A DNA stretch of 64,000 nucleotides, from contig BRKX01000007.1 in the NCBI GenBank assembly GCA_026008535.1, positions 56,285,001 to 56,349,000 of the forward strand, in the 5' to 3' direction. Under the pieces are notes generated by a model. It did not search any database and was not told the DNA's origin. It saw only the letters and a program-made list of their open reading frames with translations. This document shows positions 44,838 through 54,539 of the stretch, piece by piece. Source of the stretch: Perilla frutescens. Lineage: Eukaryota > Streptophyta > Magnoliopsida > Lamiales > Lamiaceae. The stretch's first letter is position 1. The number at the start of each line of letters is the position of its first letter. The position numbers and the translations under genes are program-made.

Positions 44838-46964
44838 ATGGTGAATGCGAAGAAAACCGGAGCCCCTACTAAGCAAGGCACACGTCACAGTGCCCGCAAC
44901 GCCGGCGAATCGTCACAAGAGACGACTCAGACCACCTAGTCAACCCAGACAGAGCAGCTGAAACAGAGTACCGGGCCCGTTCTCAACCCCTCACCAATCC
45001 AAACCATTCTGCCACAGCACCCACCGCTCCCGCCGCCGCAAGCAGAGAAAAAGAAATGAGCACCGCCAAAGGCTAAGGGTGGTGCGTCAAAGAAGAAGAA
45101 GGGTGAGACTGATAAGGGCAAACCTCAGAGCCCGCCACAAGCTAGGCAAAACCCTGACCCGACGACCGCACCTGAGAAGCCTCCAACTCTTGAGAAGCCA
45201 CCGACACCCTAACCCAGTGAAGAATCAGGTGATTCTGAGCCTGAGAAGGAACCAGAGAAGGACGGGGAGGACGATGATGGACCAGAAAAAGAAGATGAGG
45301 TGGAGGAAGAAAAATAAAATGGCGACGGTGATGAAGAAGAAGGCGATGATGAATCTGAAGGTGAGAGCATGGAAGAAGATGACAAAGAGGAGGAGAAACC
45401 AGAGCAAGATCATCAAGAGGAGAAGAAGAAAGAGCCAGAACCGTAAAAAGAGAAAGAGGAATCGTTGGAGGAAGAGAAAGTGACCTCAGAGGGATCTACC
45501 TCTGAGAATACCCACAGCCAGTCTGAGCAACCGAAACAGGCACAACCCGATCCATCAGAGGAGTAGGAAAAGTCGAAGAAGGCAAAACCACAGGAGGTCT
45601 CGAAGGAGGCACATAGGGAACCAAGTCAAAGCAAGGGTTCCGATGTGCCCAAAAAGTCTAAGAGCAAGTCAAAGGGAACCAAGTCAACCAGCAAGGAGTC
45701 AAGGAAGTCAATCAGCAGGGAGTTGAAGAGACAAGAGAAGCCCCGCACCAAGAGAAGGCTAGATATAGAGTAGTCCAACAAAGAAGAGGAAAAGAAGTCG
45801 GTGCACAGTGAGGAAGTGGAACCGAATATCCAAATCATCCCAGCTCCGGTTCATTCCTATGTGCCCGCAAAGGTGAAAAAGGGCATAAAAAGCAGGGTGC
45901 CACTCAGAACCCTCCCCCGCCACTTGGTGAAGGAGGAGAAGGAGGACTCGAGAAGCTCAAGACAAGGAATTGTCGAGAGACTGAACAAGAAGAAGCATCT
46001 GCCCCTGTACGTTCTTCATGACAGCACGCTGAATACACTTGGAGTCATGGACCAAGTGTATGAATACTTTACCAACATCGGTTGGGAGCAAGTAATCGGT
46101 TTGAGGAACACGGTACGCCCTTCTTTAACCATTGAATTCCTTTTCTCGTATGAGTTTAAACCAGTGTAGGGATTTGGTCTGGAGACACCCGGAGTTGTGA
46201 ACTTCTATATAGCTGGAGAGAGCTATAGTATGTCAATCTTAGGATTGAATCAGCTGTTGGATTTCATCCAACCAAAAGATGTGCATGCGAAGTGGTACAA
46301 AGAAACAGCAACCAGCGCCGGAGACGACTGGAGTCCAAACATTCAGCAACGGTGGGAGGAAATTGGAGAGAAAGACTTCTATCTTCCGGGCTCAAGCAAG
46401 GACAAGCACCTTTCTGACCACGCCCTCCAGATTTGCCATAGATGGATGACATTCAACCTTTATGGGCGCAAGGATGGTACAGGCCAAGTGACGCAGCAGG
46501 AGGTATTCCTATTGTGGAATATGGTGCACAAGCGGAAGGTCAACCTCGGCTACATTCTGGCTGTTCAATTGCAGGCTCAGACCAGCAACACCAGAGCAAC
46601 TGTTGTAGCGTTGGGCATGTTCGTGGCTAGGCTGATTGAAGGTTTGAAAGGTGGTGACCTCGACGACATCTTCGAGAAGTACCCAGAGCATGACGAAGCG
46701 ACAGAGTATCTTGATGCCCAGAGGCTGGAGCGGATGCAGCTAGTTGGGTTCACTGAAGAGAAGACCCCATACTTCCTCCCTTTTGAAGAACAAACATACT
46801 TTGATAAGAGAAAGGCCCCCAAGGCACAAGGAGGATCACCCAGGGCACAAGCAGGACCAAGCAGGGCACAGAGCAGTGCAGACTCAAAGAAGCTCGAAAG
46901 AGTTGAGAAAGCCCTGCAGAGCATTTGTGTTCACCTTGGGTTAGACTACCCCTTCTCTCCTTAA
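44838..46964 (+). pseudogene. Athila copy 2 second ORF (env position; putative plant transposon protein type)
   Basis: ATG 44838 opens MVNAKKTGAPTKQG. The Glu/Lys/Pro-rich N-terminal part has at least seven stops (for example near 44938, 45056, 45210, 45315, 45444 and 45770). The C-terminal domain shifts into the long frame at about 45801 and is open except for a Gln-to-stop TAG at 46167; 46197-46964 gives 255 codons ending LGLDYPFSP. It is collinear with 27697-29822. The TGA at about 45057 is shared with copy 1, so the frame was already interrupted, or its N-terminal extent is misjudged, before the copies separated. Confidence 0.7.
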
Positions 46965-48173
46965 ATCATGTTTTATCCCCAGTAGTTTAGGATTTGTTTT
47001 TTTTTTTTATTTTTGTTTGTTTGTGTGTTTAGCGTCTATTTTTGTTTTTATATTGACGTCTTTGTACATAGAGTCTGTTTTGGACATATCTAAACCATAT
47101 TACTGCTTGTGCCCGCAAGGGTACTTTGCACAGCAAGTGTGTGGGAGGGATATGCCTAGGTTGTTGTGTTTGTATGTTTTGTTTTTATTTTGTGTGTGCA
47201 TGTTGAGTCTATAGCATATGAGTCATAGATTGACATTGGGCATATATAGACATAAATTTATTGTTAGGCAAATGGAATTAATCAATCACATGTGAAAGCA
47301 ATATATAACTACCCAGCGAGCTTTGAGCCCAATTTAACATTTGCGACTTCTTTCTGTGTGTTCAAATTCCACCACCTCATTTGATGCCTACTTGCTTGTG
47401 CCCTGTTAAACTTGATTTCATGTTCTCATGTATGCTTAGATGATTAAGGCTTTTTCTTTCGTCGTTATTTGGCCATAATATTCACTGATAAATGCTTCCC
47501 ATTGCTACCATTATTTGAGCCTACTTATTTGTTCATGACCCACGTTCCGAGAATCTCTCTTTAAAGAGTATCTTATAACTGGGAATGAAACCTTTTATGC
47601 TCGTATTGGTAGTATGTTTAAGCCAAATAGTGACAGGGTGTCAGAAATGGCACAAAGAAAGAAAAAAAAAAGTTCGAATGATTGCTTGGCATTAAGTATT
47701 TGAATTTTTATGATCCCCTAGGTTGTTATATGGGCACAGAGCTGCCAATGCTGATTTTGCCCGAATACTATTGAAGGTAGCTAGGTCCTAAATAATTCCA
47801 ACCCTGATCCGTATGCCCCATTACAACCCTCACAAGACCTTTTGATATGCCTGCATGTGAATACCATAAACTGTTTATATAGGGTGTTTGCAAGTTTGTT
47901 GATGATGATTTGGTGGAATTGTTGAGAGTAAACACTTAACCTAAACACTTGAGAAAAAGGCGAGCTGAGTGCACACTTCAATAGTTGTACTAGCCTGTGT
48001 TTGGTTGATTCGATTTGCCTGCATCATTATGCTCAACTGTTATGCCCTTTATCAACTTATGATTCATATGTTGTATTGTCTTGTTTTGAGTCATTTGAGT
48101 CTTCTGTTTGTTGTTGTTTCGAGTTAAAGTTGCATTCATACTTGAGGACAAATATAGTCCAAGTGTGTGGGTG
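46965..48173 (+). other. Athila copy 2 3' untranslated region and polypurine tract
   Basis: Collinear with 29823-31040 and ends with AAGTGTGTGGGTG (48161-48173) before LTR 3. No coding signal. Confidence 0.8.
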
Positions 48174-49744
48174 TGATGAAGACTCAAATTCGTGCTTTTT
48201 TCTTTATCTTTTCACACCCTTTATAAGTGTTTATTATAGAGTCTAGTCTAGTTTTGGGGGTAAAGCTGATTACAGGAGGATGAGGGCACAAAACCACCAC
48301 AACAGGCACAGACAGGTGCCATTTATGCTGAGGGCACAAAGAACTAATTTGCCTGCCGAGGATCCAGTCAAAGTTGTTGCGAGAATTACGCAACAGAATC
48401 GTGGGACAGCTCCTATATGCACGTGGAGGTGATGTGGCGGTCAGTTCCGAGTCTTGGGGAGGTCTAAACACGTTGGGAAGGAAGTGGAGACATCAGGAAG
48501 TTACTGGAGGCGCTAGGATTTGTTGCTATCACTCCTAAAATCAAGGAAGAACATGGAGCATGAAGGTGATGAAGTGGAGGAGTGTAAGAGCCCCTGCGCG
48601 GGTGAAATCTGGGCTGCTTGAAGCCTTAATTCATTTTGCTATAAATACTTTTATCTGTTTTCATATAGGGGACGACGTTTTTTACAGCACGAAGATACAA
48701 TTTCCTATTTTCGCACTTAGTTTATTTTCTGGATATTTTGTCTGCCTGAAGCTGGCGGTTTGCCCGTATAAAGGTAGTTCAGTTGTTTTGTTGGCATAAC
48801 TGGGGTTGGGCCCAGAAGTTAATCCAGTTATTTCCTTTCCAAGTAAGATGTCTTTTATCATTTCTTTTACTTCCGTTTCTATGTTTAGTGGCTAAGTATC
48901 CACTGTTCAAGTCAAAGTAATGGTCTTAGGGTAGAATATGTGCATGAGGTAATCAGACTTTAACGCCTTAAGGGTTCACAATCTTAACTTATTTTTCACT
49001 TAGACATAGGTAAAGGGTGATTGGAGATGAAAGCGCGCATTTTTAATTAACTGGTACTAGTGTTAGTTACGTGGGAGTGTATAGGTGATCATGCCTCGAT
49101 ACCCGCATAGTAACAAGTCCGGGGGTGACAGTCTTGGTAGTGAAGATTGAGTAGTATATGCAGGCACAAGACCGTGTCAAACCTACTAGAATCGGGTCAC
49201 TTTTGCCCTCAAAGCTGCTATACTTGCAAAACCTTTGTGTGATTCTCTCCTTAGGTTCCTGTATAGTTAGGTCCCTAGGTGCCGATCGTATTATCTAGAC
49301 GATATAATGTAAGAAGTGATTGGGGAGTGGCCGATCGTATCCATTTCCTGTAACCGGTTAATCCTCAAAGTGATAATTACCCATATTTGGCCATAGGGAT
49401 TCGATTTTTGACCTTTCTGCTAGTGTGGGCACAACGGGTAGTAGTGGTAATTACATATGTGTTACCCGGGATTGCGCATACCTACTGAATGACTCGATGC
49501 TTTGACTTGAACACTTTCATTACTGATATTTTCTATTGTGATTTCCTTTTCAGCATTTAGTTAGTTTAAGTTTATTAGCAAGGTTTTTAGAGTGACACTA
49601 AAGACCCAAACCAAAACTAAGAAAAGACAGAAGGTTATGAACACTCCTCGTGGGATCGACATCCGTCTTCACCAGCTATACTAGTTGTTGAGGGTAGATT
49701 AAGCATTTGTGGACTATTTTGCACACCAAAACGACGGTGTGCCA
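48174..49744 (+). repeat. Athila LTR 3 (right outer, 1571 bp)
   Basis: Same boundaries as LTR 1 and LTR 2, with a ~16-bp loss near 49718 (the CCGCAAGTGTATT stretch). A TATA box is at 48640-48647. It is followed by target copy GGAAT. Confidence 0.92.
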
Positions 49745-49963
49745 GGAATCTTTCTTCAATTTCCCTCAGACAACCTCCTCATTTTTCAAAGATGGGTTGG
49801 TTCAATAGTACTCGAGCCAACGAGTCTCCCGATATTTTCAAATTTTGTGTCTGAGGTCGTTTGGACCTCGACATTGAATAAATCAACTTTAATTGAATCT
49901 AGAAATCATTTTATCAGTATTTTATATCCGAAAAAGTTATACCCGCCCCAGAGCCACTTTTCC

Positions 49964-49971
49964 TATAAATA
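49964..49971 (+). promoter_or_regulatory. TATA box of the Tekay-like LTR
   Basis: TATAAATA followed by GGGGGC and a CT-rich initiator-like stretch. Confidence 0.6.
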
Positions 49972-51134
49972 GGGGGCTTGGGGATTCATTTCTCTTGCTC
50001 ATCTCTCTCTCTTCTCTTCTTTTCTCTTTCTCTCTCTAGTTCGTGTTGACGAACGAGAGAAACCCGGACCTGCGCCGAGTAAATCGCGCATGCGGGCCCA
50101 GGTTAAGTTTTGTTTGGGGGTGGGGTGCTGCTGCGGGAGCAGCTGTCGAGCGCCGGAAGGCTGTCGGAGAGCCGCCGCCGCCACTGCCGTGGATAGCCGG
50201 AATCGCCGTCCTCGTGCCGCCATCGCGCCGCCGCTTCGGATGTCTCGTTTCGGTCCATTTCTCATCCTTTATAGTTGAAATTTTAAAATGTTGTGTATTT
50301 TAAATAGTGCTTCATTTTGTATGTTGAGTGCGTCGTCGTCCGGTGGCCGGAAACTGGCCAAATCGCCGGAAAACGTGAGAAATAAAGGGGGCCGATCAGA
50401 TCACGTTTTTGCCCCATTTCGCCCATTTTGGGTCTTCAAATCGAAAAAGTTTCTTCTGTAAAGTTGCTCAAAAAATTATTTCCTATAGGACTGCCAAGTC
50501 TCATAATTTTCCGATAAGTTTTGATTAAAGTCGATTATTTTAATCAGGCAGTTATTTTTATAATTAAAGCATGTGATTTCAGAAAATTCCAAAAATTGTA
50601 TAGTTTTAATAAAGATATATGTGGGGTCATGCCTAATTATTTTCATAATTTTCGGATAAGTGAAAAGTGCAATCAAGGTTTGCTGTGTAAAATTTTATTA
50701 AAATGACAATTTACGGAAAGTGACCTCTGTCAAATCTTTTGATACCATTAAATTGAAAATTATATTTTTGAATTTATTTCCTTCTGTGTGAAAATTGTAC
50801 GAGGTCTCTAGAGTCGCGCATTCTTAGTTGAAATATAATTAAACTGAATAAAAGCTCCAATTAAATTAAAGTCGAGTTCTGAAAATTAGAGTAGCAGTCC
50901 TAAAATAAGGTTTGACCTTGTAGGACTTGTTGAAACGGTCAAAGGAGCTGACAGATGAGTATCGAGAAGTTTGATCACCCGAGTTGATCTAATTGAGGTG
51001 GGTTTATTTGCAAAATCTATCTATATTTGAGTTATTAACTCATAAATGTGATAGTCATAGTTAGAATATCCAAATAAATATTTGAGAAATTATCTGCTCA
51101 AGTCTCTTCTAGAGTAATAGTATTATACTAATGT

Positions 51135-51322
51135 ATAATTATTGAGAACATAGATTATGTTGTGCCATAATTATTGAGAACATAGATTATGCTTTGCCAT
51201 AATTACTGAGAACATAGATTATGTTTCATCATAATTATTGAGAATATAGATTATGATTTATCACAATAAGCGAATGTATATTATGCTTCGACATAATTAA
51301 ATAGAATAGATTATGCCTTGTC
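51135..51322. repeat. 32-bp tandem array in the LTR
   Basis: Six units of ATAATTATTGAGAACATAG plus a variable tail start at 51135, 51167, 51199, 51231, 51263 and 51293; the last two are shorter and more diverged. Confidence 0.9.
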
Positions 51323-51553
51323 ATAACTAAAGTCTACGGGTTAAAAGTTAAGGTATAGAGTTTAAAGTTCATAGTATATAGATTAAGGTTAGATGTTATA
51401 TTTAAAGTCTAACAGTCATAGTTTAAAGTTATAGTAATTTAAATGTTTATCGTGTATCGATTATACTTGTGTATAATGAGTTGCACTTTTTAGCTTGTGC
51501 TTTTAGTATTAAAATCAAGTTAAAGAATGATTTTCATTTAAGGAATATGAAGC

Positions 51554-51779
51554 ATAATTGAACTAAGAATGATTATCGTGCCTTGCTGTCTCGTTCAGAC
51601 TAATGTATTGCTCATGAGTATGTTGTTATGTGATACAATATTACTCCATTGTTTTCCGCTTAAACAATAATTGAATTAAAGAATGATTATCGTGTCTTGC
51701 TGTCTTGTTCAGACTAATGTATTGCTCATGAGTATGTTGTTATGTGATACAATATTACTCCATTGTTTTCCGCTTAAAC
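51554..51779. repeat. 113-bp tandem duplication in the LTR
   Basis: Two copies start ATAATTGAA at 51554 and 51667 and are almost identical through TTTTCCGCTTAAAC. Confidence 0.92.
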
Positions 51780-52467
51780 TCTGATACAGTTGCCCCATAG
51801 TATGATTGCATGTTGTGTTTTATTTTTGGGCTTATCTGATTTATATACCTTAATTGAATCATGATAAATAAAGCCCCATTTCTTTTCATAAATCCAAGCA
51901 TATTTCATTACAGTTTTCGACCTGTGAGTTAGTCATATTTGGTTGAGTCTTGGATTCTGTTTACTTTTTAGTTGACCTATGAATGGGTCTTATCTTGATT
52001 AATTGCTGTTGTCCTATTAATGGGACATAAAATAGTTTATTTGCCTCTGGCCTATTGATGGGTCTTAGTTGTTGTGACCTATGAAGAGGTCCTGTTTATT
52101 TGAAGAGTCAGAATCCTATTTATAAATTGTTGGATTATGTTTGAATTTGATTGACCTATGAATAAGCATTGTTTTGACTTGATTGAATTTGACTTCGTTG
52201 ATACGTTAAAAGGCGTGGATTTCTTTCAGTTACAGAGGTTATGCTGCCCAAATTTCTGCGGCATATAACCTATTCTTATTCTAAAGCCATTTCATTTGAT
52301 TATTGTAAATAGTACCTACTTTTTTAGTAACACCCTGACCCTCATTTATTATTTCTTTTGGGACCGGGACATTACAGAGGACCCTCTGGATTTTACATCA
52401 TGGTGCATTTTTCCTTGTATTTTTCCCGTAGTGTCCCCGTCCTAATCCTCGGGACCGAGGCGTTACA

Positions 52468-54441
52468 GAATGGTATCAGAGCAGGTTGCAACTCTGCGAC
52501 CTGTCTCTTAAGTTGTTTGCTTTAAGTGATTATGTGAATTCGAGCTACATTCTTAAAGGATTTCTATAGAGAAACCCATAGTACATCATCACCCCGCATC
52601 TTCAACAAAGTTCAAAGGTATAAAAGTTTTAAAATCTTTGGTTATATTGTGTTATAACTTTTTAAAGTACAGGTGAATGGTAAGTCATTCATAAGTGAGC
52701 TTTGAGCAAGGCAGGGAAACTTAAAGGATGTGTTTTCTGGTAAGTCATACATCTAAAAGTTTAAAGGGTAAAAGTAATTTTGGATGAATCCAAAAGATAG
52801 TCTAAAGTTGTTTTAAAAGACAAAAGTTAATTTATAGTTATTCTTTTCAAAAAGGATTTTAAAGATATAATCATGTTGATATCAAAATCTTTTGGTTATT
52901 GTTGAAACCTGAATTTTGATTTAAAAGTCTTCTCTTTGGGAAAAGGACTATCTACTGTTAAAAAGTATTATGATTCTGAGGATAGAGAATTACTAAGATA
53001 GAGGATCGAGGATAGATAATTTAAAGATAGAGCTTATTCGAGAACATAGACTATAGATGCTTGAACTTAGAAGAACTCTATGTTTTTCTTGTATGATTAA
53101 AGAGGCTTTATGAATTAAGTTCCATAGCTAGAGAGTTTAAGAGGTGTGTGGTTGGGTGAGCCCTTCACACTGCGTGGGAATCATGGTAGAGAGAAGAAGC
53201 TTCGTTGTTTGAAGAAAATCATAAAAATTGTAAAGATTGATCGCAAGAGTTCAACCTATCAGACCAGAAGAGTATAGTTATCTCAGACAAGCCGGTACAA
53301 TGAAGAAAGCAACCATCAAGGGTGCATCATTGCAATTTCAGGTCCTCTGGACCTGTTGACACAAGACGAGTCCTGTGCAACCCGAAAGAAAAGAAAGAGT
53401 TTCACTACAGACAAACATCTAGAGCTAAAGAAGTTCCAAGTAATGAAGGATGTCCACCTTAATCGTGAAATCATCAAAGAAGCATTATAGAAGTGAAGAC
53501 GTCACAACCAGCCGATGAATGCATGATAGAATTTCAGAAGACCTGAGGAAGCGTTATAGAAGTTAAATGCCTTTCTAGGTTTTGAACTTAGAAAGATCAT
53601 AGACAATAGATGCTTTAACATAGGGTGAACTTTAAGTAATCTTTTATTAAGAATCACTTTGAACGTAGACTAAATAAGTAATCCCCTTCCTTATAGTTGC
53701 GATTCGTTCGAGCTGCAACGAAGCACGAATTTCAAAAGACGTGATAAACTATCTCATACGATAGTTAAAGTGAAGATGTACAATATAAAGCTGGTATGAA
53801 AATAGTTGCGAGCTACCGATCAAATTAAGGCAATGGGCAAAGTTTGATCAAGGCGAATAAAGACTCGGAACGTATAGTGTGCGGGTAAAGATGGTTACAT
53901 GTACGATTGAAAGTAAAGAAAGTTTAGCCAAGATAAAGGATCGACCAAAGTTCATCAAGATAGCTCGGCTACTAAGAAAGGACTCGAAAGACCGAAGGAA
54001 TGATTAGCAGTTCCAGGTGGAAGGCATGGTCTTCTCAAAGGTATCTTCAACCAATGGAAGAGTTCGTTTCGCTAAGAGATTAAAGCAAAAGGTTCGCTGA
54101 ACCTATTGAAAATCCTCAAAGAGGATAAAGACATAGACCAAAGGTTGGCTTTGATGCCTGACCTTATTGTTGTGCATGGCATGTCTCATGTCCTAATATT
54201 ATGGAAATATGTATTTGAGATAAATACATGTTACCAAAGAAAACAGATAGTTCTGAGTGAGAACTAATCCATAAAGAAAGACCTCAGGCTATTCGTAGCC
54301 ATAAGGTCTAGAGTTATAAACCTGGTAAAGGTTTTGAACTAATATGGTTCCAGTAAGGCTGTGAATTCTTGAAAAAATATCCAGATCTCCATTTGAGGGG
54401 AAGTAAATTTCGGGACGAAATTTTTTTTAAGGGGTGTAGTC
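52468..54441 (+). other. Non-coding interior of the Tekay-like element, with primer site and polypurine tract
   Basis: The primer site TGGTATCAGAGCA (52471-52483, initiator-Met type) lies three bases after the LTR. The following ~1.9 kb has no frame resembling gag or pol. The interior ends with AAATTTCGGGACGAAATTT, a T run and AAGGGGTGTAG just before the 3' LTR. Confidence 0.82.
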
Positions 54442-54539
54442 TGTAACATCCCAGAATTTCAGAGAATTTTCTAAATTTATTTAGAAGACTAAAGAAAATA
54501 ATTGGAGCTAAAATAAAGTTAACCAGATGTAAGTCGCGA
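54442..54539 (+). repeat. First 98 bp of the 3' LTR of the Tekay-like element
   Basis: It is nearly identical to the start of the 5' LTR at 20435, through AAGTCGCGA, then switches abruptly to CRM gag sequence. Confidence 0.9.

Larger units (their letters stand above)
20919..49744 (+). mobile_element. Athila-type Ty3/gypsy tandem complex: LTR-internal-LTR-internal-LTR
   Basis: Three LTRs (20919-22504, 31041-32627, 48174-49744) share two internal regions in the same orientation. The outer ends are flanked by one target duplication, GGAAT (20914-20918, 49745-49749), and the interrupted Tekay-like LTR continues on the far side. This is the expected product of unequal recombination between two copies. 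tRNA-Asp-type primer sites, DLGAS protease, and an additional ORF after pol place it in the Athila/Tat branch. Copy 2 also contains the nested element B. Confidence 0.92.
49750..52467 (+). repeat. 5' LTR of the Tekay-like element, part 2
   Basis: It continues the LTR begun at 20435 and ends GGCGTTACA. It includes a TATA box (49964), a GC-rich stretch, two tandem repeat arrays and degenerate CCTAT(G/T)AATGGGTC repeats around 51970-52170. No gene is visible. Confidence 0.85.
20435..54539 (+). mobile_element. Tekay/Del-like non-autonomous LTR element, split by the Athila complex and truncated at the 3' end
   Basis: Parts: 5' LTR 20435-20918 plus 49750-52467 (about 3.2 kb once the insertion and one target copy are set aside), primer site 52471, non-coding interior to 54441, and the first 98 bp of the 3' LTR (54442-54539), which matches 20435 onward almost base for base. 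The interior is under 2 kb and has no gag or pol, so the element depended on other copies for movement. The left flank GTGAG (20430-20434) cannot be compared because the 3' end is lost. Confidence 0.85.

Noticed and set aside
44936..46964. Selenocysteine-like or programmed readthrough at the TGA shared by both second ORFs (27915, 45057)
   Set aside because: Many other private stops and a frameshift show ordinary decay; nothing supports recoding.
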